Of a stretch of DNA of 64,000 bases, positions 57,228 through 64,000 are shown in pieces. A program made the position numbers and the translations under genes. The stretch comes from Actinocatenispora comari (GTDB lineage: Bacteria > Actinomycetota > Actinomycetes > Mycobacteriales > Micromonosporaceae). The stretch's first letter is position 1. Each line of letters begins with the position of its first letter. The stretch covers positions 1 through 64,000 of the forward strand of contig NZ_BOPO01000020.1 in the NCBI RefSeq assembly GCF_017312725.1. Direction: 5' to 3'. The notes under the pieces were generated by a model. It was not told the origin of the DNA. It searched no databases and saw only the letters and a program-made list of their open reading frames with translations.

Positions 57228-58610
57228 TCAGCGGAGGTGGCCGTCCCCGGTGACCACGTACTTGGTGCTGGTCAGCTCGGGCAGCCCCATCGGCCCGCGG
57301 GCGTGCAGCTTCTGGGTGGAGATGCCGATCTCGGCACCGAAGCCGAACTCGCCGCCGTCGACGAACCAGGTCGACGCGTTGACCAGTACCACGGCGGCGT
57401 CGACGCGGGCCACGAAGTCGCGGGCCGCCGACTGCGAGCGGGTCACGATCGCCTCCGAGTGGCCGGAGGAGAAGCGCCGGATGTGCTCGACCGCGGCGTC
57501 CAGGCTCGGCACGTCGGCCACGGCCAGATCCAGCGACAGGTACTCGCGCGACCAGTCGTCGTCGGTGGCGGGCACCACCTCGACGCCGACCTGCTTTCCT
57601 TGTGCCGCAACCGATGCGTCGCCGTGTACAGTGACGCCCGCCGCGGCGAGGGCCGGCAGCAGCATCCGGTGGAACCGAGCCGAGACCGCCTCGTGCACCA
57701 GCACGGTCTCGGTCGAACAGCACACCGACGGTCGGCCGGTCTTGCCGTTGAGCACGATGCCGAGCGCGTCGTCGAGATCGGCGTCGGCGTCGACGAACAC
57801 GTGACAGTTGCCGACCCCGGTCTCGATGACCGGGACCGTGGACTCCTCGACGACGGTACGGATGAGGGCCGCGCCGCCGCGCGGGATCAGCACGTCGACC
57901 AGGCCGCGCGCCCGCATCAGCGCCCGGACCGCGTCGTGCGTGCCGCCGGGCACCAGCTGCACCGCGTCGGCGGGCAGGCCGGTGGCGTCGAGCGCGTCCC
58001 GCAGTACCGCCACGATCGCCTCGTTGGAGCACCGCGCGGACGCGGAGCCACGCAGCAGTACGGCATTGCCCGACTTGAGGGTGAGCCCGGCGGCGTCGAC
58101 GGTGACGTTCGGACGGCCCTCGTAGACGATGCCGACCACCCCGAAGGGGACCCGGAGCTGGCGCAGCTCCAGCCCGTTCGCCAGGGTGGAGCCGCGGACG
58201 ACCTCGCCGACCGGATCGGGCAGCCCGGCGACCGTGCACAGCCCGTCCGCCATCCCCTCGACCCGGCGATCGTCGAGCGTCAACCGATCCAGCATCGCCG
58301 CGGCGGTGCCCGTGGCACGGGCGGCGGACACGTCGAGTTCGTTCGCGGCGAGGATCTCGGCGCTGCGCGACACCAGCGCCGCGGCCATCGCCTGCAACGC
58401 CCGGTCCTTCGCCGCGCGCGGGGCCATGGCCAGCTCGGATGCGGCCGAACGCGCGCGCAAGGCGCACTCCCGTACCGCGTACGCCGCGCCGACCTCATCG
58501 GACTCGCGGGCGGTGGAGTCCGGCGGGTTCGGTTCTGGTGCACCGGATCGAGCGGGGTCGCCGCAGGCTCGTCTGTCGTCGTCGGACCGCGGGTGGTGGG
58601 TCGTGATCAC
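57228..58610 (-). CDS. proA: Glutamate-5-semialdehyde dehydrogenase (ProA)
   Basis: 460-residue NADPH-dependent gamma-glutamyl phosphate reductase, second step of proline synthesis. The catalytic Cys is C297 ([15 protein letters not shown]; consensus RPGVCN), with the [18 protein letters not shown] segment before it. [21 protein letters not shown] (core) and [20 protein letters not shown] are family hallmarks. Typical ProA is ~415-430 residues; the extra N-terminal ~40 residues here are polar and Pro/Arg/Asp-rich. GTG 58610 has GGAGGAATC upstream. It overlaps the NIPSNAP stop by 4 nt. proB is not nearby. Confidence 0.95.
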   Translation of the reverse strand: MITTHHPRSDDDRRACGDPARSGAPEPNPPDSTARESDEVGAAYAVRECALRARSAASELAMAPRAAKDRALQAMAAALVSRSAEILAANELDVSAARATGTAAAMLDRLTLDDRRVEGMADGLCTVAGLPDPVGEVVRGSTLANGLELRQLRVPFGVVGIVYEGRPNVTVDAAGLTLKSGNAVLLRGSASARCSNEAIVAVLRDALDATGLPADAVQLVPGGTHDAVRALMRARGLVDVLIPRGGAALIRTVVEESTVPVIETGVGNCHVFVDADADLDDALGIVLNGKTGRPSVCCSTETVLVHEAVSARFHRMLLPALAAAGVTVHGDASVAAQGKQVGVEVVPATDDDWSREYLSLDLAVADVPSLDAAVEHIRRFSSGHSEAIVTRSQSAARDFVARVDAAVVLVNASTWFVDGGEFGFGAEIGISTQKLHARGPMGLPELTSTKYVVTGDGHLR

Positions 58611-58927
58611 GATTCCTCCGTTCGGGGTGACGCCGGGCGCAGGAACGTTCGGTCGAAGCGCCGGATGCAGCCGGTGCGCGCGCTCAGCTCCCACAGGCGC
58701 CGGGCGTCCTCGTCGCGGCGGATGCGGTCCCGGTAGCGCTCGTAGTCGGCCAGGCTCGGGAAGGAGAACAGCGCGTACCCGATGTCGTTGGCGCCCTCGT
58801 GCGGCAGGTAGCAGCCGTGGTGGACGCCGCCGTTGCGGGCAACGATCGGGATCCAGCCGGTGAGGTACTCCTCGAAGGCGTCGACCCGAGCCGGGTCGAT
58901 CTCGTACCGCAGGTGGCAGGTGATCAT
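58607..58927 (-). CDS. NIPSNAP family protein
   Basis: 106-residue dimeric alpha/beta-barrel protein of the NIPSNAP family. It starts with [21 protein letters not shown] and ends in the [20 protein letters not shown] region typical of the family (short forms). Function is unclear; members bind or degrade small molecules. Its stop overlaps the proA start (GTGA), and the proA ribosome site (GGAGG) lies within its last codons, so ProA is made from the same mRNA. A palindrome upstream may control both. Confidence 0.9.
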   Translation of the reverse strand: MITCHLRYEIDPARVDAFEEYLTGWIPIVARNGGVHHGCYLPHEGANDIGYALFSFPSLADYERYRDRIRRDEDARRLWELSARTGCIRRFDRTFLRPASPRTEES

Positions 58928-58972
58928 CCGCTGCCCTTTCCGTGCCGCGCCGACGTGCTGCTATCTTCATCG

Positions 58973-58984
58973 TAACAACTGTTA
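58973..58984. promoter_or_regulatory. TAACA/TGTTA palindrome in divergent gap
   Basis: TAACA (58973-58977) and TGTTA (58980-58984) are exact reverse complements around AC, an AT-rich element in GC-rich DNA. It lies between the NIPSNAP-proA unit and a divergent GNAT gene. This form fits MarR or PadR binding; no such regulator is adjacent. Confidence 0.45.
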
Positions 58985-59001
58985 TGTGAATCGGAGTCAG
59001 C

Positions 59002-59553
59002 ATGTTCGCGCGCACGCTGCGAGACGGCGCCAGCCTCCGGCCGCTGGAGCCGTGGCACGCCGAGGAGTTCGCCGCCCACCTGGACCGGGCCCGGGAACAC
59101 ATCCGACCGTGGGTCGGCCCCGGGTTCGTCACCGACGACCTCGACGGCGCCCGCGGCACGCTGCGGGGCTACGCCGAGCGGCAGGCCGCCGACGGCGCCC
59201 GCCTGTTCGGCATCTGGCTCGACGGCACGCTGGTCGGTGGCGTGATGTTCACCGCGTTCGACGCGGCCCTGGGCTGTTGCGAGATCGGCTGCTGGCTGGA
59301 GCCGGGTGCCGAGGGGCGCGGCCTGGTCACCCCGGCCTGCGCCGTGCTGCTCGACTGGGCGCTGGGCACCCGGGGGCTGCACCGCGCCGAGTGGCACTGC
59401 CGCGCCGACAACGAACGCAGCGCCGCGGTCGCCCGTCGCCTCGGCATGACGCTGGAGGGGGTGCGCCGGGAGTTCTGGCCCTACGCCGGCATTCGGTACG
59501 ACAAGCAGGTCTGGGCGATCCTCGCGCCGGACTGGAAGGCGCGCACGGCATAG
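59002..59553 (+). CDS. GNAT acetyltransferase (RimJ/RimL type)
   Basis: 183-residue N-acetyltransferase. RimJ/L traits: [20 protein letters not shown] at the start, [21 protein letters not shown], then the acetyl-CoA loop [14 protein letters not shown], and [27 protein letters not shown] (short form [13 protein letters not shown]). Closest by pattern to ribosomal-protein or aminoglycoside acetyltransferases; substrate unknown. GGAG precedes ATG 59002. Divergent from NIPSNAP-proA. Confidence 0.9.
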   Translation: MFARTLRDGASLRPLEPWHAEEFAAHLDRAREHIRPWVGPGFVTDDLDGARGTLRGYAERQAADGARLFGIWLDGTLVGGVMFTAFDAALGCCEIGCWLEPGAEGRGLVTPACAVLLDWALGTRGLHRAEWHCRADNERSAAVARRLGMTLEGVRREFWPYAGIRYDKQVWAILAPDWKARTA

Positions 59554-59623
59554 CCGCGCGGTCCACCCGGCCGGTGGCTCCGACCGCGACCGAGCCGTTC
59601 GAGTACCAGAGGAGGGTGTGCTG

Positions 59624-60760
59624 ATGGCCGACGCACGCGAGAGCACGGCGAACGAACACGACGACCTGGCCGATCCCTACCGGCCGCGCCGGGAACGGGC
59701 CCTGGCCGCGGCGCTGCACGCCGGTTTCGCCGGCCTGATCGCGACGCCCGGTCCGGACCTCGCGTACCTGACCGGCTACACGCCGACGACGGCCAGCGAG
59801 CGGTTCACCGCACTGCTGCTGACCCCGGACATCGAACCGACCCTGGTGGTACCCACGCTGGAACGTCCGGATGCTGAACGCGTCGGCGCCGCGCCCCGCT
59901 ATGCGGACTGGCGCGACGAGACCGACCCGTACGAGGTCGTCGCGGCCCTGCTGGGCCGGACGGGCCGCTACGCCGTCTCCGACGCGGCCTGGGCGCTGCA
60001 CCTGCTGGCGCTGCAGGACACCATCCCGACGGTCGGCTACACCGCGATGACCGTCGCGCTGCCGATGCTGCGGGCGGTCAAGGACGCCGCGGAACGCTCG
60101 CGCCTGGCGGCAGCCGGGGCCGCCGCCGACGCCGTCTACGAACGGATCGTCGAGACCACGTTTGCCGGCAGCCGGGAGCGCGACGTGGCCGCCGCCCTCG
60201 CCGCGATGCTGCGCGAGCACGGGCACGAGCAGGTCGACTTCACCATCGTCGCGTCCGGCCCGCACTCGGCGAACCCGCACCACGACCCCGGCGATCGGAT
60301 CATCGAGACCGGTGACACCGTGGTGCTGGACTTCGGCGGCCTGCGCGACGGGTACGGCTCCGACACCACCCGCACGGTGCACGTCGGCGAACCCGCAGCG
60401 CAGGTCCGCGAGGTACACGAACTGGTCCGGACCGCGCAGCAGGCGGCGTTCGACGCGGTGGCGCCGGGTGTCCCGGGCGCGGAGGTCGACGCGGTGGCGC
60501 GCGAGGTCATCACCTCCGCCGGCTACGGCGAACACTTCATCCACCGCACCGGGCACGGCATCGGACTGACCACCCACGAGCCGCCCTACCTCGTCGCGGG
60601 GGAGAGGCAGGCGCTGGCGCCCGGGATGTGTTTCTCCCTGGAACCCGGCGTCTACCTGCCGGGCCGCTTCGGCGTCCGGATCGAGGACATCGTCCTGGTG
60701 ACCGACACCGGCGCCGTGCGCCTCAACAACACCCCGCACCACCTCCGGATCGTCCGGTAG
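59624..60760 (+). CDS. M24 Xaa-Pro aminopeptidase-like metallopeptidase
   Basis: 378-residue pita-bread metallopeptidase. Residues 1-~150 are the creatinase/prolidase N-terminal domain (AGLIATPGPDLAYLTGYTP-like). The dinuclear metal site is complete: D236 (VVLDFGG), D247 (GSDTTRT), H311 (TGHGIGL), E340 (FSLEPG) and E354 (VRIEDI), with the HERTGHGIG-type loop reading HRTGHGIG. It is probably a cytosolic proline peptidase. ATG 59624 has GGAGG 9 nt upstream. It stands 70 bp after the GNAT gene and may share its transcript. Confidence 0.93.
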   Translation: MADARESTANEHDDLADPYRPRRERALAAALHAGFAGLIATPGPDLAYLTGYTPTTASERFTALLLTPDIEPTLVVPTLERPDAERVGAAPRYADWRDETDPYEVVAALLGRTGRYAVSDAAWALHLLALQDTIPTVGYTAMTVALPMLRAVKDAAERSRLAAAGAAADAVYERIVETTFAGSRERDVAAALAAMLREHGHEQVDFTIVASGPHSANPHHDPGDRIIETGDTVVLDFGGLRDGYGSDTTRTVHVGEPAAQVREVHELVRTAQQAAFDAVAPGVPGAEVDAVAREVITSAGYGEHFIHRTGHGIGLTTHEPPYLVAGERQALAPGMCFSLEPGVYLPGRFGVRIEDIVLVTDTGAVRLNNTPHHLRIVR

Positions 60761-60896
60761 CGCCCGGGCTCGCCGCGATGCGAGGGATCAACCCGGCCCG
60801 GACGGTCGACGAGGACGAGCGCGGGAAGACCGCGTGCGGTCGAACAACGGCGTTCGCTAGCGTGCGGGCCATGGTGAGTCCGGAAGCGAACGAGGT

Positions 60897-60927
60897 GGGG
60901 GCTGCCGGTCACCACCCGCCAGCCCCC
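60897..60927. terminator. Terminator-like hairpin after M24 gene
   Basis: GGGGGCTG (60897-60904) and CAGCCCCC (60920-60927) are exact reverse complements over 15 nt. It lies 137 nt after the peptidase stop and 115 nt before the MFS start, with no T-tract. The rest of the 281-bp gap holds no gene I can support. Confidence 0.5.
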
Positions 60928-61041
60928 TGAACCGCTGAGCTACCGGTACCGCCGCGGCGTCGTCCGCCGCGGTCGGACCCGGGCGCTGGCCGTGGTGACG
61001 AGAAGCCCGCCGTTGCCTCTCCTCACCTCGGAGCTCGTTCG

Positions 61042-62259
61042 ATGCCGCTGTCGCTCTACCTGCTCGCCCTGGCGATCTTCGCCATGGGTACCTCGGAGTT
61101 CATGCTCGCCGGCCTGCTGCCGGGCATCGCCGCCGATCTCGGCGTACCCGTCGGAACGGCGGGGACCCTCGGGTCGGCGTTCGCGATCGGGATGGTTCTC
61201 GGTGCACCGCTGATGGCCGCGCTCGCCCGGACCTGGCCGAGGCGTACCGGCCTGGCCGGGTTGCTGGTCGTGTTCGCGGCGGCGCACGTCGCGGGTGCGC
61301 TGACCCCGAGCTTCCCGATGCTGTTCGCCACCCGGATCGTGGCCGCCCTGGCGAACGCCGGCTTCCTCGCCGTCGCCCTGACCACCGCCGCCACCCTGGT
61401 ACCGCCGGGCCGGAAGGGCCGCGCGCTGGGCGTGCTGCTGTCGGGTACGACGGTGGCCACGGTCGCCGGAGTGCCGGCCGGATCGGTACTGGGCACGGTG
61501 CTCGGCTGGCGGGCCACGTTCTGGGCGGTCGTCGCGGTCTGCCTGCCGGCGCTGCTGGGCATCCTGCTCGCGATCCCGCGGCGATCCGGGCAGCCGGCCG
61601 CGCCGGCCGGGCCGGCGCTGCGGGCCGAACTCGGCTGTCTCGCCCGGCCGCGGTTGGTCCTGGTGATGGTGTTGGGTGCGCTGGTCAACGCGGCGACGTT
61701 TGCCAGCTTCACGTTTCTCGGGCCGGTGGTGACCGGCACCGCCGGGCTCGGCCGGCTCTGGATCTCGGTGGCGCTGGTGCTGTTCGGCGCCGGCTCGTTC
61801 GTCGGCGTCACCGTCGCGGGCCGCCTGTCGGACGCCCGTCCCGGGCTGGTCGTCGCCGTCGGCGGCCCGCTGCTGCTCGCCGGTTGGCCGGCTGCCGCGC
61901 TGCTGGCCGGCGAGCCGGTTGCGCTGCTGTGCCTCGTGTTCGTCCTGGGCGCGCTGTCGTTCGCGGTGGGCAGCACGCTGATCACCCGGGTGCTCCACGA
62001 GGCCGCGAGCGCGCCGACGATGGCCGGATCGTACGCCACCGCGGCGCTCAACCTGGGGGCCGCGGCCGGGCCGCCGGCCGCCGCGATCGGCCTCGCCGCG
62101 TCGATGCGGCCCACCGCTGCACTGTGGACCAGTGGTCTGCTGGTGCTGGTCGCCCTCGTGGTCGCCGCGGCCGGGCGTGGCGTTCTGGCCGTCGGCCGGG
62201 GTGTGCGCCGGCCGGCGGCGGTCAGTCAGGGTGGGTCGCGGTCGTCTCGTCGGAGGTGA
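61042..62259 (+). CDS. Cmx/CmrA-type MFS exporter (12-TM)
   Basis: 405-residue MFS drug exporter resembling actinomycete Cmx/CmrA chloramphenicol exporters and AraJ-like efflux proteins. The start PLSLYLLALAIFAMGTSEFMLAGLL is diagnostic of this group (MGTSEFM). A motif GMVLGAPLMAALARTWPRRTG is motif A, and SGTTVATVAGVPAGSVLGTVLGWR is motif C region (in part). About 12 helices. ATG 61042 has AGCTCG upstream, a weak ribosome site. Its 3' end overlaps the opposing GbsR-like gene by 38 bp. Drug specificity cannot be assigned. Confidence 0.92.
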   Translation: MPLSLYLLALAIFAMGTSEFMLAGLLPGIAADLGVPVGTAGTLGSAFAIGMVLGAPLMAALARTWPRRTGLAGLLVVFAAAHVAGALTPSFPMLFATRIVAALANAGFLAVALTTAATLVPPGRKGRALGVLLSGTTVATVAGVPAGSVLGTVLGWRATFWAVVAVCLPALLGILLAIPRRSGQPAAPAGPALRAELGCLARPRLVLVMVLGALVNAATFASFTFLGPVVTGTAGLGRLWISVALVLFGAGSFVGVTVAGRLSDARPGLVVAVGGPLLLAGWPAAALLAGEPVALLCLVFVLGALSFAVGSTLITRVLHEAASAPTMAGSYATAALNLGAAAGPPAAAIGLAASMRPTAALWTSGLLVLVALVVAAAGRGVLAVGRGVRRPAAVSQGGSRSSRRR

Positions 62260-62950
62260 GCACCTCGCGGGCCTGGTTGGCGGCGCGGGTGATGCTTTCG
62301 CCGACGAAGTCCATGAACCGGGCGATGTTCTCCAGCCGGACGGCGGCCGGGGCGTCGGCGCCGAGCACCTCGACGCCCTCCCGGGCCGTCTGGGCGAACT
62401 GGGCGTGTCCGCGGGCGCTGGCGATCATCGACTGGTACCAGACGTCGTTGTCGACCACGTAGCGCTCCCGGCGGCGCTCGTCGCGCTGCCGGCCGACCAG
62501 CCCCTGACCCTCCAGGAACGCCACCGCCTTGGACACCGACGCCGGGCTGATCTGCAGTTGGTGGGCCAGCTCGGCCGCGGTCATGCTGCCCGCGTCGGTG
62601 GTGATCAGGCAGGTCAGCACCCGCGCGGTCATCTTCGGCAGGCCCTGCTGCATCAGCAGCGTGGTGAAGCTTTCCTGGTACTCGCGGATCGCCTCGGTGT
62701 CGCGCCCGTCGGTCGGTGCCGGTTGGGCGCCGCGAGGAGTGGCCGGGCGACGCCGGTGCGCGCGGCGTTCGGTGGCACGGTGGGCGAGCTCGGCGCGGTA
62801 GCCGGTGGGCCCGCCGTTGCGGAGTACCTCGCGGGTGATCGTCGAGGTGGGTCGGTCGAGCCGGCGGGCGATCTCGGCGTAGGCGAGGCCGTCACCGAGG
62901 CCCAGCGCGATCTGTTGGCGTTCCTGCTGGGTGAGCCTGCCTCCGGGCAC
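62222..62950 (-). CDS. IS30-type HTH plus GbsR/MarR-type regulator
   Basis: 242-residue regulator with two DNA-binding parts. Residues ~5-60 are an HTH_38-like module as in IS30 transposases (LTQQERQQIALGLGDGLAYAEIARRL, then STITREVLRNGG). Residues ~85-230 are a GbsR/MarR-type winged helix (MTARVLTCLITTDAGSMTAAELAHQLQISPASVSKAV, shown in part; LTCLITTDAGSMTAAELAH). There is no transposase catalytic core. The same layout occurs in other actinomycetes. GTG 62950 is the start. Divergent from a DUF4097 gene; TTGCAAC repeats in the gap are probable binding sites. Confidence 0.9.
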   Translation of the reverse strand: MPGGRLTQQERQQIALGLGDGLAYAEIARRLDRPTSTITREVLRNGGPTGYRAELAHRATERRAHRRRPATPRGAQPAPTDGRDTEAIREYQESFTTLLMQQGLPKMTARVLTCLITTDAGSMTAAELAHQLQISPASVSKAVAFLEGQGLVGRQRDERRRERYVVDNDVWYQSMIASARGHAQFAQTAREGVEVLGADAPAAVRLENIARFMDFVGESITRAANQAREVLTSDETTATHPD

Positions 62951-63003
62951 CGTGGTCTCCTCGTGTCTGCGTCGCCGCGAGCATAGCGTTCACTTCCTAT
63001 CCA

Positions 63004-63149
63004 TTGCAACACCAGGGCCGAGTGTTGTTGCGTTAGGTTCCCAACGGTTGCAACGAAAACTGCATCTCTACCTGCTAGAACGCACTTTCAGTGCAACAAC
63101 GCTCTTGCTCATTATGGAAAGGCAACGTAGCGTTTCCGGTGTTGGAAAC
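63004..63149. promoter_or_regulatory. TTGCAAC repeats and GTTTCC inverted repeat
   Basis: TTGCAAC occurs at 63004-63010 and 63048-63054. GTTGTTGC (63024-63031) and GCAACAAC (63093-63100) are exact inverses of each other. GTTTCC (63132-63137) and GGAAAC (63144-63149) form a 6-bp inverted repeat 30 nt before the DUF4097 start. The region is unusually AT-rich for this genome. The GTTGC core in either orientation is the likely target of the adjacent two-domain regulator. Confidence 0.6.
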
Positions 63150-63178
63150 AGAGCGCCACCGACCCGCAGGAGCCCGTC

Positions 63179-63841
63179 ATGCAGACGTTCACCACCACCG
63201 CCCCGATCACCGCCGCGCTGGACATCCCGGCCGGGCGCATCCAGTTCATCGCCGCGGAGCGCGGCGACACCACCGTCGAGATCCGGCCCGCCGACGCCGG
63301 CCGCAAGCGCGACCGGACGCTGGCCGAGGAGACCACGATCGACTACGCCGACGGCACCCTGCGCATCCAGGCGCCGACCAGGAACCAGTACCTCGGTCCC
63401 TCGGGCGCCGTCGAGGTCACCGTGCAGCTGCCCGCCGGGTCCCGGATCGAGGCCAGGACCGCCAGCGCCGAGTTCCGCGGCGTGGGCCGGCTCGGCGACA
63501 TCGACTACGACAGCAAGCACGGCCCGATCAAGATCGACGAAGCCGCCAGCGTGCAGCTGACCACCCTCGCCGGCGACGTGACCGTCGGTCGCCTCACCGG
63601 CGCCGCGCGGATCAACACCAGCAAGGGCGACATCCGTATCGACGAGGCGACGCGCGGCACGCTGACGCTGCGCACCGACGCCGGTGACGTGTCGGTGGGT
63701 GCCGCCGCGGGCGTGTCCGCCGAGTTCAAGGGCGGCACCCGATACGGCCGGATCCACGAGGCGCTGCGCAACGACGGCAGCATCGCGCTGACCATCGACG
63801 CGACCACCTCGTACGGCAACATCACCGCCCGCAGCCGCTGA
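63179..63841 (+). CDS. DUF4097 beta-strand repeat protein
   Basis: 220-residue protein of the DUF4097 family, a right-handed beta-helix built from ~20-residue repeats such as RTASAEFRGVGRLGDIDYDS, LTTLAGDVTVGRLTGAARIN and LRTDAGDVSVGAAAGVSAEF. It has no signal peptide or membrane helix, so it is cytosolic. CAGGAG lies 7 nt before ATG 63179. DUF4097 proteins sit beside regulators and transporters in actinomycetes; the role is unknown. A second gene follows after a hairpin. Confidence 0.85.
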   Translation: MQTFTTTAPITAALDIPAGRIQFIAAERGDTTVEIRPADAGRKRDRTLAEETTIDYADGTLRIQAPTRNQYLGPSGAVEVTVQLPAGSRIEARTASAEFRGVGRLGDIDYDSKHGPIKIDEAASVQLTTLAGDVTVGRLTGAARINTSKGDIRIDEATRGTLTLRTDAGDVSVGAAAGVSAEFKGGTRYGRIHEALRNDGSIALTIDATTSYGNITARSR

Positions 63842-63845
63842 CCCA

Positions 63846-63881
63846 CCGGGCCGGCGTCCCCGCACCGGGGCGCCGGCCCGG
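63846..63881. terminator. Strong hairpin between DUF4097 and next gene
   Basis: CCGGGCCGGCG (63846-63856) pairs with CGCCGGCCCGG (63871-63881), and CCCC (63858-63861) with GGGG (63867-63870); a single T bulges out and the loop is GCACC. It lies 5 nt after the DUF4097 stop and 33 nt before the next ATG. It may partly terminate transcription so the downstream gene is expressed less. Confidence 0.65.
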
Positions 63882-63914
63882 ATCCCTTCCGTACCACGGT
63901 GAGAGGACCTCCCG

Positions 63915-64000
63915 ATGAGTACCGACGCGAACTACCGAGCCGCCGAGAAGCTGCTGCGCCGGCCGGTGAGCCCCGGCGAGCTGGTCGTCGGCAACCAGAT
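63915..64000 (+). CDS. Gene start, cut by window end
   Basis: Only the first 28 codons are present: ATG 63915 with GAGAGGA upstream, then STDANYRAAEKLLRRPVSPG and ELVVGNQ. The short N-terminus is polar and has no signal peptide. The family cannot be named from this; genes after DUF4097 in actinomycetes are often transporters or regulators. It follows the DUF4097 gene with a hairpin between. Confidence 0.6.
   Translation, partial: MSTDANYRAAEKLLRRPVSPGELVVGNQ

Noticed and set aside
60928-60950. Minus-strand segment resembling a tRNA D-arm (TAGCTCAGCGGTTC)
   Set aside because: No matching acceptor stem, anticodon arm or T-arm (GTTCGAATC type) is found in the surrounding 80 nt on either strand.
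62765-62950. IS30 transposase remnant
   Set aside because: Only the HTH_38 part is present and it is in frame with a full GbsR/MarR domain; no DDE domain or terminal repeats nearby, so it is a regulator and not an insertion sequence.

Overview
This window is chromosomal DNA of a very GC-rich actinomycete. The evidence is the strong third-position G/C bias, frequent GTG starts, many ATGA/GTGA/TGATG gene overlaps, mycothiol-type and HspR/MerR-type genes, and a dense set of one-gene TetR, LysR, GntR, HxlR and MmyB-like regulators. Gene families resemble Micromonosporaceae or related soil actinomycetes, but no rRNA or other phylogenetic marker is present, so the family is an inference. I see no rRNA, tRNA, CRISPR array, transposase, integrase or replication origin. 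About 72 protein genes are supported, most of them accessory metabolism and regulation. The only clear amino-acid biosynthesis gene is proA.

Layout. 0-2 kb: sugar-type ABC permease and single-domain ATPase, with no binding protein in view. 2-12.5 kb: phytanoyl-CoA dioxygenase-like gene divergent from AraC, TetR divergent from a VOC protein, membrane proteins, a GntR-aldo/keto reductase pair, a mycothiol-dependent-isomerase-like protein, a double-GNAT protein and a RibD-like reductase. 12.5-16.3 kb (minus strand): a trypsin-NACHT-helical-repeat protein of 1160 residues coupled by a TGATG overlap to a small trypco1-like protein. This is a predicted NTP-dependent conflict or antiphage system and the most notable item in the window. 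16.4-18.2 kb: an alpha/beta hydrolase behind an unusually strong three-armed palindrome, and a DUF998 membrane protein. 18.2-25.5 kb: a redox cluster with three F420-reductase-like NAD(P)-binding proteins, an epimerase-like protein, an SDR, an MDR oxidoreductase and LysR, TetR and HxlR regulators.

25.5-32.1 kb: a large secreted GH35 beta-galactosidase, a TetR with a near-perfect operator and a GT39-like membrane glycosyltransferase. 32-38 kb: acetyltransferases, an APH-type phosphotransferase-like protein, a DHA2-type MFS exporter divergent from LysR, and a VOC protein. 37.9-39.8 kb: an Hsp20-MerR-small zinc protein cluster. 40-45 kb: TetR divergent from NmrA-like and amidohydrolase genes, a STAS protein without the usual phosphoserine, and an SDR-DUF2867 fusion. 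45.3-49 kb: a Tat-exported GH95-like glycosidase, then a SUKH-4-like immunity protein overlapping an unknown gene. 49-55 kb: ArsR-SRPBCC behind a probably leaderless promoter, MmyB-like regulator and aldo/keto reductase, CGNR regulator and LysE exporter, and TetR divergent from rhodanese-YceI. 55-64 kb: an isochorismatase-fold protein lacking the usual nucleophile, TetR, a lipoprotein, NIPSNAP-proA, a GNAT, an M24 peptidase, an MFS exporter, an IS30-HTH/GbsR-type regulator, a DUF4097 protein and a gene cut by the window end.

Most of the window follows one plan: a single local regulator divergent from one to three target genes, with a readable inverted or direct repeat between them. These intergenic repeats are listed as features because they predict which regulator controls what.
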